Shown: positions 19,305 to 28,243, numbered from the stretch's first letter. The stretch: DNA of 64,000 bases from an uncultured Aquimarina sp. (GCF_947496855.1 NZ_CANMED010000001.1:1240001-1304000), one strand, 5' to 3'. Translations and numbers: made by a program. The notes: generated from the sequence alone by a model not told the origin.

Positions 19305-19443
19305 AATAAAAAGCCTCTGGGCAAGAGGCTTTTCTTTAGGAAATCAAAATTTGGGGATTATTTGATTTACAATTTTGGGGTAATTAATGTTGGTATTTGA
19401 TAATACCATAAAAACTAATTCAACTTATATCAATCATTAACAA
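19305..19443 (-). ncRNA. Candidate small RNA, unit 1 of a three-copy array
   Basis: The minus strand carries a -7 element TACTTTTG (19449-19456), then about 138 nt ending in a terminator hairpin, GCCTCT/AGAGGC at 19313-19318 and 19324-19329, with a T-rich tail. Inside the transcript an 8-bp stem (19341-19348 with 19361-19368) presents a CCCC loop. A second CCCC patch lies just upstream in the transcript. No open frame fits. The unit has the same layout as the next two. Confidence 0.55.
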
Positions 19444-19659
19444 CACTTCAAAAGTACATTAACATCTTAAAAGTATGTCAAAACAACTATATAAAAATAC
19501 AAAGAACATCGTTAAAACACTTATTTAATCGATAAAACGCATTTTTAATGTATTAATAATTTGTTAGATAGGCAAAAACTATGATAGAAAAAAAATCTTC
19601 TTATTTAAATCAAGAAGGCTTATTAATCAACATACTATACATTAAGAAAACCTATTCCA

Positions 19660-19806
19660 TAAAAAAAAGCCTCTTGGGGTATGAGGCTTAGTAGTAGGCT
19701 AAATAAATTTGGACAAAAAAAGTTTAATTCTCTAAATTTTAAAGTATTCTATTTATTAAGGGGCGAAACATTAAAATTAATTTTATTCGTAACTCTTATT
19801 CTTTCA
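19660..19806 (-). ncRNA. Candidate small RNA, unit 2 of a three-copy array
   Basis: The -7 element TACTTTTG lies at 19812-19819 on the minus strand, with a CTG-N20 spacing to a weak -33. The predicted transcript of about 145 nt ends at a hairpin AAGCCTC/GAGGCTT (19667-19673 with 19683-19689), whose loop reads ATACCCCAA, followed by a run of eight Ts. A GCCCC patch lies in the middle of the transcript. The internal hairpin seen in units 1 and 3 is not obvious here. Confidence 0.5.
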
Positions 19807-20133
19807 CAATTCAAAAGTAAATGATACACTATAAGTTTACAGAAAATTCGGTATAAACAAAATACATATAATCGATAAAATGCATTTTATACCGATTAAA
19901 TGCTTTAATATTACAAAATATATTTCTTTTAATAAAAAAAGTAAGATTTTTACTAACTATAAATATTAAAAAATAAACCAAAAGAATTTGGATTGCATCT
20001 CACTTGAACCATAAATAGAGGCTACGCTTCCTAACAGCTTTACCTATATTTATGATATCAAATTAACAGGTGATAAAAATGAACTACAACCTTTTTTCAA
20101 ATACTGATTTAGTATTAGAAGAAAACTAAAAGT

Positions 20134-20279
20134 ACAAAAAAGCCTCATTTCTGAGGCTTTATAATTTGTCAAATCTAATTTTGGGGGGAATTAGATTTGT
20201 TGGGGCAAAAAAACATAAACAATCAATTCCAATTTTTCTCTTTCGGTATATATTTAATTTCTTAATATCTTTCTTCCGA
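20134..20279 (-). ncRNA. Candidate small RNA, unit 3 of a three-copy array
   Basis: This is the clearest unit. The minus strand has TTTG-N19-TACTTTTG (-7 element at 20285-20292), a full Bacteroidota promoter. The transcript of about 145 nt contains a perfect 10-bp hairpin (20171-20180 with 20189-20198) with loop CCCCCCAA. It ends at the terminator AAGCCTCA/TGAGGCTT (20140-20147 with 20152-20159) and a T-run. No coding frame of useful length is present. Confidence 0.6.
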
Positions 20280-20494
20280 TGGGTCAAAAGTATTTTAATA
20301 TCATATTTTCACAAAAATCGTTAAACAAATATACAGTAAATTATCGGCAAAAAGCATTTTTATTCGATAAAATGTATGTTTTAATGTTTTGCAACCATAT
20401 CCACTGATCATTTTTATAATTAAACGAAAGGAATACGTTGCATAAATTTTATTAATATCGTAACATTACATTCTTAAAATTTCGAATACTATAT

Positions 20495-21979
20495 ATGGAA
20501 AGTCAAAACATCACTCCTACTGATCCCCAAAACGAAGAAATTATTGAAAACAGAGAGTTAAATATTTGGGAAGCATTAATTCCAATTGTTGCATTAGTAG
20601 GTATGTTGTTTTATAATGTATATTATGCTTTTGGCGATGATGCACTAAGTGGTAGTAATCAATTTATATTACTGCTGGGTGCAGCTGTAGCTGCAATTGT
20701 AGGTTTCTTTAATAAAGTATCTTACAAACAAATGATGGAAGAAGTTGCTCGCAACGTAAAATCTACCACTGGAGCGTTACTCATATTATTAATGGTAGGA
20801 TCATTAGCAGGTACTTGGCTTATTAGTGGTATTATACCCACAATGATATACTATGGATTGCAGATTCTTAATCCTACTATTTTTCTAGCAGCCTGTGTAA
20901 TTATCTGTGCTATTATTTCTATAGCCACTGGTAGTTCCTGGACAACATCTGCTACGGTAGGTATTGCACTAATTGGAATTGGAGACACCTTAGGTATTTC
21001 TTTAGGAATGACTGCGGGTGCGGTTATTTCAGGAGCGTATTTTGGTGATAAAATGTCACCATTATCAGATACTACAAACCTTGCTCCCGCTATGGCTGGA
21101 GGAGAATTGTTTTCTCACATAAAATATATGACATATACTACAGTACCTACAATAGTTATCACGTTAATTGTATTTGTAATCATCGGATTTACACTTGATA
21201 CTTCTGGTTCTCCCGAAATTGGTGAACAATTAGGAGCTATAAAAAGTGCGTTTACAATATCACCTTGGTTATTTATTGTACCTATAATTGTTATTGCTCT
21301 TATTATTAAAAAAACACCTCCATTAATCGCATTATTAGCTGGAACATTATTAGGAGCTATTGCTGCGATTATAGCACAACCAGATATTGTAATAAATATT
21401 GCTGGTAGTGAAACACTTAATTTTCACTCCGCATATAAAGGTGTTATGAAAGCAATGACTGTGGATACTGCTGTAGAAACCTCTAGTAAAGAATTAAATG
21501 ACCTATTTACAGCTGGTGGAATGTCTGGAATGCTAGGCACAATTTGGTTAATCGTTTGCGCAATGGTCTTTGGTGGTGTTATGGATGCCATTGGAGCACT
21601 AGCGAGAATTAGTAAAGCCTTATTAAGTATGTTCGATTCTGTGTTTGGTTTATTTGCCAGTACTGTTGCCAGTTGTCTTGCTCTAAATGTTACTGCTTCT
21701 GATCAGTATTTAGCAATTGTAGTACCTGGAAGAATGTACGCAAAAGCTTTTAAAGATAAAGGACTTGCTCCTGAAAACTTAAGTAGAACCTTAGAAGATT
21801 CTGGAACGGTAACCTCGGTTTTAGTTCCTTGGAATACATGTGGAGCTTATCAAAGTGGGGTTTTAGGCGTTCCCGTTGTTGATTATTTCTTTTTTGCAAT
21901 CTTCAATTGGTTAAGTCCTTTTACCACACTACTCTTTGCAGCTTTCAGAATAAAAATCAAACAATTAGGAGATAAATAG
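20495..21979 (+). CDS. nhaC: Na+/H+ antiporter NhaC family
   Basis: A 494-residue inner-membrane antiporter with about 12 hydrophobic segments. The conserved NhaC core is present: ATGSSWTTSATVGIAL, then GAVISGAYFGDKMSPLSDTT (residues about 178-197), and a late ENLSRTLEDSGTVTSVLVPW block. It exports sodium in exchange for protons, which fits a marine organism and also sustains the gradient used by the SSS symporter. It stands alone on the plus strand with its own terminator. Confidence 0.93.
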   Translation: MESQNITPTDPQNEEIIENRELNIWEALIPIVALVGMLFYNVYYAFGDDALSGSNQFILLLGAAVAAIVGFFNKVSYKQMMEEVARNVKSTTGALLILLMVGSLAGTWLISGIIPTMIYYGLQILNPTIFLAACVIICAIISIATGSSWTTSATVGIALIGIGDTLGISLGMTAGAVISGAYFGDKMSPLSDTTNLAPAMAGGELFSHIKYMTYTTVPTIVITLIVFVIIGFTLDTSGSPEIGEQLGAIKSAFTISPWLFIVPIIVIALIIKKTPPLIALLAGTLLGAIAAIIAQPDIVINIAGSETLNFHSAYKGVMKAMTVDTAVETSSKELNDLFTAGGMSGMLGTIWLIVCAMVFGGVMDAIGALARISKALLSMFDSVFGLFASTVASCLALNVTASDQYLAIVVPGRMYAKAFKDKGLAPENLSRTLEDSGTVTSVLVPWNTCGAYQSGVLGVPVVDYFFFAIFNWLSPFTTLLFAAFRIKIKQLGDK

Positions 21980-21995
21980 AGATACCTATAAAAAC

Positions 21996-22031
21996 AAAAA
22001 AGTGCATTTTTTCATCAAATGCACTTTTTTG
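21996..22031. terminator. Bidirectional terminator between nhaC and thioesterase gene
   Basis: A 10-bp inverted repeat AAGTGCATTT/AAATGCACTT (22000-22009 with 22017-22026) is flanked by A- and T-runs. It sits between two convergent genes and can act on both. Confidence 0.9.
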
Positions 22032-22038
22032 TTTTTTC

Positions 22039-22434
22039 TCAATTTTTGTCTATAATTGGAATAGGCTTTTTATCATTATCAATAGCAACAAACTTAAACA
22101 TTCCAGAAACAGCTATTTCACGATCGTAATTATACATATCTTCTTTATAAATATCTACCTGTACTACACAACTAGTTCTTCCTACCTCACTCACCTTGGC
22201 TACTAATTCTATGATTGTACCTTGAGGAATAGGTTTTTCAAAATCAATTTTACCTGTAGAAATTGTTACTACTTTTTTTCTGCTAAAACGAGTAGCACAG
22301 ATAAAAGAAACTTCATCCATAAGTTGCAACGCCGTTCCTCCAAACAATGTTTCATAATGATTTGTAGTATTAGGGAACACAGCTTTAAAGATTCTAGTCT
22401 CGGATTTTTCGATCAATTCTTCTATAGTATTCAT
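22039..22434 (-). CDS. Hotdog-fold acyl-CoA thioesterase
   Basis: A 131-residue cytoplasmic thioesterase of the BFIT/YciA type. The family motif LFGGTALQLMDEVSFICA (residues about 30-47) holds the catalytic Asp after the NxxxTLFGG region. The KIDFEKPIPQGTIIEL block matches the strand that follows in hotdog enzymes. It hydrolyses acyl-CoA to free acid and CoA; chain-length preference cannot be told. It is monocistronic and convergent with nhaC. Confidence 0.87.
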   Translation of the reverse strand: MNTIEELIEKSETRIFKAVFPNTTNHYETLFGGTALQLMDEVSFICATRFSRKKVVTISTGKIDFEKPIPQGTIIELVAKVSEVGRTSCVVQVDIYKEDMYNYDREIAVSGMFKFVAIDNDKKPIPIIDKN

Positions 22435-22493
22435 ACAATGGTGATATAGTTTTTTCTTATCAGATTAATGAATAAAGATACTTGTTATACCTG

Positions 22494-22501
22494 TATCTTT
22501 G
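22494..22501 (+). promoter_or_regulatory. Candidate -7 element upstream of nitroreductase gene
   Basis: TATCTTTG matches TAnnTTTG 24 bp before the ATG. The TTG upstream is too close to be a normal -33 element, so only the -7 part is supported. Confidence 0.45.
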
Positions 22502-22525
22502 TTCCATAATTTTTAAAAAATTGGA

Positions 22526-23155
22526 ATGGAAATTATCGAAAGCCTACAATGGCGATATGCTACAAAAAAATTTGATAACACTCGTATACTTCCTCAAGAG
22601 AAAATAGATATACTTACTGAAGCATTTAATCTTACTGCTACCTCTTATGGATTACAGCCATTAAAATTAGTTGTATTACATAATAAAGAAGTTCAAAAGA
22701 AACTCACAGAACATTCCTGGAATCAGCAACAGGTTGCAGATGCTTCTCACCTGTTGGTTTTTTGCATCGAAAATACGGTTGGCGAAGAATACATTACTAA
22801 GTATTTTGATAACGTAAAAGCAATAAGAAATACTTCTGATGACGTACTTAAACCCTTTAGAGAACAACTGGTAGATTCTTTTAAGAACAAACCTGCAGAT
22901 GAAATCAGAAATTGGGCTGCCAAACAAGCCTATTTGGCTATGGGTAATTTATTAACAGTGTGCGCAACAGAAAAAATAGATGCTTGCCCTATGGAAGGTT
23001 TTATTCCCGAAAAATATGACGAAATTCTTAATCTTACTCAACTTGGTCTAAATTCAGTTTTAGTACTACCAGTAGGTTATCGTGCTGATGATGATATGTT
23101 TGCGGAGTTCAAAAAAGTAAGACGATCCATTAACGAAACAGTAATTGTTTTATAG
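22526..23155 (+). CDS. FMN-dependent nitroreductase / NAD(P)H oxidoreductase
   Basis: A 209-residue NfsB-like flavoenzyme. The N-terminal SLQWRYATKKFDNTRILP carries the FMN-phosphate Arg/Lys contacts of the family. TSYGLQPLKLVVL, AYLAMGNLLTVCATEKIDACPMEGF and the C-terminal VLPVGYRADDD follow in the expected order. It reduces quinones or nitro compounds with NAD(P)H. It is monocistronic, with a gap of 69 bp before the next gene, which has its own promoter. The physiological substrate is unknown. Confidence 0.92.
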   Translation: MEIIESLQWRYATKKFDNTRILPQEKIDILTEAFNLTATSYGLQPLKLVVLHNKEVQKKLTEHSWNQQQVADASHLLVFCIENTVGEEYITKYFDNVKAIRNTSDDVLKPFREQLVDSFKNKPADEIRNWAAKQAYLAMGNLLTVCATEKIDACPMEGFIPEKYDEILNLTQLGLNSVLVLPVGYRADDDMFAEFKKVRRSINETVIVL

Positions 23156-23174
23156 ACAAATACTTGGCAAGATA

Positions 23175-23203
23175 TTTGGAGTGTAAAAAATGTTATATTT
23201 TTG
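23175..23203 (+). promoter_or_regulatory. Promoter of secreted thioredoxin gene
   Basis: TTTG (23175-23178), a 17-bp spacer and TATTTTTG (23196-23203) give both halves of the Bacteroidota consensus, 21 bp before the ATG. Confidence 0.65.
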
Positions 23204-23224
23204 TAATTCCCAAAACTTAATAAT

Positions 23225-23680
23225 ATGAAGAAAGTATTTCTGCTTATATCATTTATAATTACCTCTGCTGTGCTTGCACAAGAAGACCAATTACATTGGT
23301 TAACAGATTTTGAGACTGCAAAACAAGTTTCTGAAAACACAAAGAAACCTATTCTTATGTATTTTACAGGAAGCGATTGGTGTGCTCCTTGCATTATGCT
23401 TCATGAAGATTTCTTTTCTACTGAAAAGTTTAAAAATCAATCACAAAAAGTAGTTTTACTGAAAGTAGATATCCCTAGAAGAATGGATATAATTTCCGAA
23501 GAACAGCTAAAAGCAAATAAAAAATTACTAAGTAAATATAATAAACAAGGCGGTTTTCCAAATATTATTGCTGTTGATCGCACTGGCAAAGTACTTGGGT
23601 CCCAAGGTTCTTATAGTTCTTCTCTTAGAGATCCTGGCAGATACTTTAGTTTTGTAACCACAATTATTGAAAACTATTAA
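23225..23680 (+). CDS. Secreted thioredoxin-family protein
   Basis: A 151-residue thioredoxin-fold protein with a signal peptide cleaved around residue 18 (VLAQE) and the redox motif WCAPC (Cys53, Cys56). The flanking MYFTGSDWCAPC and the later GGFPNIIAVDRTGKV, with the cis-Pro loop FPN, fit the thioredoxin_7/DUF255-like group of periplasmic proteins in Bacteroidota. It is likely to reduce or isomerise disulfides in the periplasm. It is followed by its own strong terminator. Confidence 0.88.
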   Translation: MKKVFLLISFIITSAVLAQEDQLHWLTDFETAKQVSENTKKPILMYFTGSDWCAPCIMLHEDFFSTEKFKNQSQKVVLLKVDIPRRMDIISEEQLKANKKLLSKYNKQGGFPNIIAVDRTGKVLGSQGSYSSSLRDPGRYFSFVTTIIENY

Positions 23681-23712
23681 TTAAAAAGATAAGTTACACA
23701 TTATATAATCAA

Positions 23713-23750
23713 AACTCTTTTCGGTATTTTTGCCGAAGAGAGTTTTTTTA
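23713..23750 (+). terminator. Terminator with a promoter-like loop
   Basis: A 12-bp stem (23713-23724 with 23733-23744, one G-T wobble) is followed by a run of seven Ts, ending the thioredoxin transcript. The 8-base loop is TATTTTTG, itself a perfect match to the -7 promoter consensus, 35 bp before the aminotransferase start. Confidence 0.85.
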
Positions 23751-23766
23751 ATTTAACACTTTACCT

Positions 23767-24957
23767 ATGCCAGGATTCGAGCTATTTGGAGCTGAAGAAA
23801 AGAAAGAAGTTCAAGATGTATTAGACAATGGAGTTTTAATGCGTTACGGTTTTGATGGTAACCGAAATGGACATCACAAAGCCTTAGAACTAGAAAGAGA
23901 TCTAGCTTCCAGAATGCAAACTGAATTCGCCCAGGTAGTGTCAAGTGGAACAGCAGCATTAACAGTAGCATTGGCTTCTGCAGGCGTTGGATCAGGAGAT
24001 GAAGTGATTATGCCTACTTTTACATTTGTTGCCAGTTTCGAAGCTATATTATCTGTTGGTGCTACTCCTATTTTATGTGATATTGACGACACCTTAACTT
24101 TAGACCCTAAAGCAGTAAGAGAAGCGATTACATCAAAAACCAAAGTGGTTATGCCGGTGCATATGTGCGGATCCATGGCGGATCTAAAAGCACTGAAAAC
24201 TATTTGTGATGAACATAACCTAATTTTATTAGAAGATGCTTGCCAGGCCATCGGAGGGACTTATGATAACAAACCCCTGGGTAGTTATGGGGATTTAGGA
24301 TGCTTTTCTTTCGATTATGTGAAAACGATTACATGTGGTGAAGGCGGTGGTTTGATAACAAATTCTAAAAAGTATGCCGAAAATGCTCATAAGTATCAAG
24401 ATCACGGGCATGATCATATTGGGAATGATCGAGGAGCAGAAACTCATCCATTTTTAGGATATAACTACAGACTATCTGAACTAAATGCAGCTGTAGGAAT
24501 TGCTCAATTAAGAAAGTTAGATCATACTTTAGATCTACAGAAAAAAAACTATACTACTCTTCGCGATGCGCTAACCTCTATTCCAGAAGTTACGTTTAGA
24601 AGAGTTCCGGAAACTGGAGTAGAAAGCCATGCTTTTTTAAACCTATTTCTTCCTACTGAAGATTTAGCAAGAAAAGCACACAAAGCACTTGGTAAACACG
24701 GAGTAGATGTTTGTTTTTATTGGTTTGATAACAACTGGCACTATTATAAGAAGTGGGAACACTTATTAGAACCTAAATCACTCAACACGCTTTCAGCTGA
24801 ACAAAAAATTGGTCTTCAAAAAAATAACCAATCTTTTGATGCAAGTGATGCTTGGATGGGTAGAACTATTTCATGCTTGATAAAAGTAGGTTGGTCCGAA
24901 AGTGATGTAAAAGAAAGAGCCTCAAAAATGATTGAAGCTCTACAAAGTATTTTATAA
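23767..24957 (+). CDS. DegT/DnrJ/EryC1/StrS-family PLP aminotransferase
   Basis: A 396-residue sugar aminotransferase-like enzyme. SSGTAALTVAL (59-69) binds the PLP phosphate, EDACQAIGGTY around 156-166 carries the PLP-ring Asp and Gln/His region, and Lys186 in SFDYVKTITCGEGG is the Schiff-base lysine. The family makes amino sugars for LPS or capsule from keto-sugars, but no other sugar-nucleotide gene is nearby. It is convergent with ribBA, 9 bp apart. The exact substrate is unknown. Confidence 0.9.
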   Translation: MPGFELFGAEEKKEVQDVLDNGVLMRYGFDGNRNGHHKALELERDLASRMQTEFAQVVSSGTAALTVALASAGVGSGDEVIMPTFTFVASFEAILSVGATPILCDIDDTLTLDPKAVREAITSKTKVVMPVHMCGSMADLKALKTICDEHNLILLEDACQAIGGTYDNKPLGSYGDLGCFSFDYVKTITCGEGGGLITNSKKYAENAHKYQDHGHDHIGNDRGAETHPFLGYNYRLSELNAAVGIAQLRKLDHTLDLQKKNYTTLRDALTSIPEVTFRRVPETGVESHAFLNLFLPTEDLARKAHKALGKHGVDVCFYWFDNNWHYYKKWEHLLEPKSLNTLSAEQKIGLQKNNQSFDASDAWMGRTISCLIKVGWSESDVKERASKMIEALQSIL

Positions 24958-24966
24958 AACTACTTT

Positions 24967-26118
24967 CTAATAGTTTACATATTCTACAATCTCTAATCCG
25001 TATCCGATCATACCTACACGTTTTTGTTGTACGCTATTGGATACCAACCGTAATTTATGAACATTAAGGTCGTGTAAAATTTGCGCTCCAATACCAAAAT
25101 CTTTGGTATCCATCATAATTTTTGGTGCTTTCACTATTTCTTCTCCCGTTTGGACTTCTTTCAGAGCCTTTAGACGGTTAATCAAATTAAAAGATTGACT
25201 TTCTTGATTGATAAAAACAATAGCGCCTTTTCCTTCTTTATTAATTCGAGTAAACATGGCATCTAGCCGTTTATCCGCGTTATTAGTTAGTGTCCCTAAG
25301 ATATCATTATTAAACAATGTTGAGTTAATACGTGTCAAAACAGGTTCATTGTCCGACCAACTTCCTTTTGTTAATGCTATATGAATTTGGTTATTCGTAG
25401 TTTGTTTGTAAGCTCTTAATCTGTATTTACCAAAACGAGTAACTATGTCAAAATCTTCTTTCTTTTCGATTAGTGAATCATGCTGCATTCGGTATGCAAC
25501 CAAGTCTTCGATTGAAACTAACTTAAGATCATATTTTTTAGCTACTTCTACTAATTGAGGAAGACGTGCCATAGTGCCATCTTCATTCATTATTTCTACA
25601 ATTACACCTGCTGGTTTTAATCCTGCTAACCTTGCAAAATCTATTGCTGCTTCAGTATGTCCGGTTCGCCTTAGAACGCCACCTTCTTTTGCTTTTAATG
25701 GAAAAATATGACCTGGTCTTGCTAACTCATGAGGTTTTGTTTCTGAGTCAATCAATGCCAGAACAGTCTTGGCACGATCACTAGCAGAAATACCAGTAGT
25801 AACGCCATTTCCTTTTAGATCCACAGAAATCGTAAATGCGGTTTCCATAGGATCTGTATTGTTATCGACCATCATATTAAGTTTCAGGTCTTCACAACGT
25901 TGTTCTGTAATCGGAGTACAAATCAGTCCACGTCCATGTGTCGCCATAAAATTGATCATTTCTGGAGTTGCCTTTTCGGCTGCAGCCAAAAAATCTCCTT
26001 CATTCTCTCTATCTTCATCATCAACGACTATAATCACCTTCCCTTGACGAATATCATCAATAGCTTCTTGTATAGTGTTCAATTTCAATTTGTTTTTGGT
26101 CTCCGTAACCTGTGACAT
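24967..26118 (-). CDS. ribB: RibBA-type 3,4-dihydroxy-2-butanone-4-phosphate synthase with degenerate GTP cyclohydrolase II half
   Basis: A 383-residue riboflavin-pathway protein. The N-terminal DHBP synthase domain (about 10-205) is intact: [11 protein letters not shown] at 33-43, HGRGLIC near 61-67, TGISASDR at 108-115, RPGHIFPL at 134-141 and GHTEAAID at 153-160. The C-terminal RibA domain (about 220-383) keeps the fold but has no cysteine at all, so the three zinc ligands are missing. The RQEGRG catalytic motif is replaced by NQESQS at 304-309. It should therefore supply only the butanone phosphate, and a separate RibA is expected elsewhere. It lies 69 bp downstream of the LptF/G gene. 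Confidence 0.93.
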   Translation of the reverse strand: MSQVTETKNKLKLNTIQEAIDDIRQGKVIIVVDDEDRENEGDFLAAAEKATPEMINFMATHGRGLICTPITEQRCEDLKLNMMVDNNTDPMETAFTISVDLKGNGVTTGISASDRAKTVLALIDSETKPHELARPGHIFPLKAKEGGVLRRTGHTEAAIDFARLAGLKPAGVIVEIMNEDGTMARLPQLVEVAKKYDLKLVSIEDLVAYRMQHDSLIEKKEDFDIVTRFGKYRLRAYKQTTNNQIHIALTKGSWSDNEPVLTRINSTLFNNDILGTLTNNADKRLDAMFTRINKEGKGAIVFINQESQSFNLINRLKALKEVQTGEEIVKAPKIMMDTKDFGIGAQILHDLNVHKLRLVSNSVQQKRVGMIGYGLEIVEYVNY

Positions 26119-26187
26119 AACGATACAATTCTTAATTTGACAACAAAGGTAATTTATATAATTCTTAAATGGAACAGTATCTCCTAA

Positions 26188-28203
26188 TTATCTGATTTTA
26201 TTAATATCATCTTTTATAACACTACGATAATAAAAATAACTAAAGATATATAATGGCAAACCTAAAATGAAAATTATTGCATTTGGTCTTTCAGTTTGAT
26301 CTTTTAACAGCTTATAAAACCTGCTGTGACTTACAAAAGACATTACAAAAAACACTAAATAGGTTAAATTACTTAGTAGATTAAAAATAAGTAACATTAT
26401 CTCCGTATCGGGAGATGATTCTTTGGAAAGAACTTTTATAATTAGATTAATAAAAATTGACAAGAAGATCAATGTAATTGCTAAAATAGAATACTCATTA
26501 AAATCTCGATAATACTTTTCAGCTTTATCAAAATCAAAATTATCTAATTCCCCCCTTAATCTAAGATCACTTATAGATATCCCTCTATTATCTAGTATTT
26601 TCAATGATGTATTCCTATATTCTTCACTATAATCATATTGTCTGTAATTCTTAACAATATCTTTTAGTTTATTAGTATCATAACCAACTAAAATATCATA
26701 TATAGGCATATCGATTTCTTCATCAAAATGTTCTTCATTAACCAATTCAATTTCTCCATCTAAATCCTTCTTCTTTGATCTTTTTTTAAAAAAATCTCGA
26801 ATAGGTTGAATTAGAATATCAAAACTAACAAAGCCTCTATCTCTTGTTGCTCGATAAGTTAAAAATATACTCAGAGGAAATATGATAAATGTAGAAAGCC
26901 AAGAACCTACAAATGGTGGAACCCCTCCTTCTTCTGCTCCATTTTTAGCAAAAATCCCGATAAAATGATACGTAAGAAAAAGCACTACTCCAATCACAAT
27001 TGGTAATCCTAATCCTCCTTTACGAATAATCGCCCCTAACGGAGCTCCTACAAAAAACAAGAGAACACAAGCTATACCCAATGCATATTTATCATGCAAT
27101 GACATTTCATATTTATTAAGTGCTCTTTTTTTAACTTCTAATGTTCTTTTAGATGTTTGTATTCTTCTGATAACTCCATCTACATTAGAGAAAGCGAGGT
27201 TATAGATTTGCGATTTTTGTTTGATATTAAATCTATCATTTATCAAATCTAATGTATCAATAGTAGCTTTTTTTAGTGTATCTATTTTTAAATTCCTATT
27301 TAATTCTTTAAATCCATTTCTTCTATTCACATCTTCTTCTGTGGATTTAACCTCATCATTTACTTGGATTGACAATGTATCTATTTCATTTTTAAGCCCA
27401 TTAACATTCAGCATGTTATATCCTTTACTATATTGCTGAGCATCCATATCAACATTATCTAAAGAAGATAAGTCCATATTAAGAACATACTGTTTAAAGT
27501 AGGTTTTAGCAAATGGTAATTTTTTTCTTTGCTTAGGAGATTTCTGATGGATTTCATCATAGTAATTTCCATCATTAAGTAATAATGTGATCAAATCAGA
27601 ATCAATGCTACCCTTTAATTCTCCATCAGTAGCTTTTATCACTGTAAAATTACCGGCTCTAGCTCCTTTTTTGTGTATAATAACATCCCTTAAAAACTGG
27701 TCGTTATCACCATATTTTTCAGATACCCGTATGTTTATGTCTCCTAAATCATTAAATTGATTGGGAGTAATAACCATAGCAGGTTTTACCTTTACTATGT
27801 TTTTTCTTAGGTTAACAAACTTTCGTTCTGAACTAGGAATTACTGTATTAGAAAATAAAAATGCTCCAATCCCAACAAAAAAGATAAACACCGATAAGGT
27901 TCTCATTGCCCTTTGCAAGGATATACCTGAAGATTTCATTGCGGCGAACTCATAGTTCTCGGCAAAGTTACCAAAGATCATAATAGAAGTAAGCAAAATA
28001 GTGAGTGGTAATACCATGGGTATTAACCTAGGTGTAGCGTATGTTAAAAACTTTATTATAACCGAAAAATCCAAATCTTTTCCTGCTAACTCTGAGATAA
28101 ATAACCAGATTGTTTGCAATAAAAGAATAAACATGATAATAATAAAGAGTGGAAAAAAAGTCTTTAAAAAAGTCGTTAGAATATATCTGTCAAGTATTTT
28201 CAC
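26188..28203 (-). CDS. LptF/LptG-family LPS export permease with C-terminal extension
   Basis: A 671-residue YjgP/YjgQ-family protein, one of the two inner-membrane subunits that extract LPS for transport to the outer membrane. N-terminal helices (first ~125 residues, starting MKILDRYILTTFLKTF) are followed by a periplasmic jelly-roll region (about 130-380) and three further helices (about 385-470, with APLGAIIRKGGLGLP). The family core is about 360 aa, and Bacteroidota versions are longer. Here an acidic linker and a further four-helix membrane tail (about 575-671) are added. It follows lolA, so two envelope-transport genes sit together. Confidence 0.9.
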   Translation of the reverse strand: MKILDRYILTTFLKTFFPLFIIIMFILLLQTIWLFISELAGKDLDFSVIIKFLTYATPRLIPMVLPLTILLTSIMIFGNFAENYEFAAMKSSGISLQRAMRTLSVFIFFVGIGAFLFSNTVIPSSERKFVNLRKNIVKVKPAMVITPNQFNDLGDINIRVSEKYGDNDQFLRDVIIHKKGARAGNFTVIKATDGELKGSIDSDLITLLLNDGNYYDEIHQKSPKQRKKLPFAKTYFKQYVLNMDLSSLDNVDMDAQQYSKGYNMLNVNGLKNEIDTLSIQVNDEVKSTEEDVNRRNGFKELNRNLKIDTLKKATIDTLDLINDRFNIKQKSQIYNLAFSNVDGVIRRIQTSKRTLEVKKRALNKYEMSLHDKYALGIACVLLFFVGAPLGAIIRKGGLGLPIVIGVVLFLTYHFIGIFAKNGAEEGGVPPFVGSWLSTFIIFPLSIFLTYRATRDRGFVSFDILIQPIRDFFKKRSKKKDLDGEIELVNEEHFDEEIDMPIYDILVGYDTNKLKDIVKNYRQYDYSEEYRNTSLKILDNRGISISDLRLRGELDNFDFDKAEKYYRDFNEYSILAITLIFLSIFINLIIKVLSKESSPDTEIMLLIFNLLSNLTYLVFFVMSFVSHSRFYKLLKDQTERPNAIIFILGLPLYIFSYFYYRSVIKDDINKIR

Positions 28204-28220
28204 CTATTCGCTACTAAAAT

Positions 28221-28243
28221 AAATCCCGAAATCTTCGGGATGT
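28221..28243 (-). terminator. Hairpin between lolA and LptF/G gene
   Basis: The 8-bp inverted repeat ATCCCGAA/TTCGGGAT (28223-28230 with 28234-28241) has a 3-base loop and is followed on the minus strand by TTTATTTTAG. It is probably a partial terminator within the gene string. Confidence 0.6.

Larger units (their letters stand above)
19300..20365 (-). repeat. Three-unit tandem array of promoter-RNA-terminator cassettes
   Basis: The three cassettes above share a TACTTTTG promoter, C-rich patches, a GCCTC/GAGGC terminator, and an upstream block. On the minus strand the block reads AAAATGC(G/A/T)TTTT followed by (A)TCGATTA-like bases, at about 19530-19548, 19872-19889 and 20341-20362. Unit spacing is 363 and 473 bp. 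The block lies about 60-80 bp before each promoter and may bind a common regulator. The array accounts for most of the 1.2-kb gap 19249-20494. Confidence 0.6.

Noticed and set aside
20079..20129. 16-codon open frame (MNYNLFSN...) before the third small RNA terminator
   Set aside because: It is very short, on the opposite strand to the RNA cassette, and has no counterpart in the other two units.
20320..20345. GTTAAACAA half-site near the third small RNA promoter as a third light-operon operator
   Set aside because: The matching TTGTTTAAC arm at 14-bp spacing is missing; a lone 9-mer is not convincing in AT-rich DNA.
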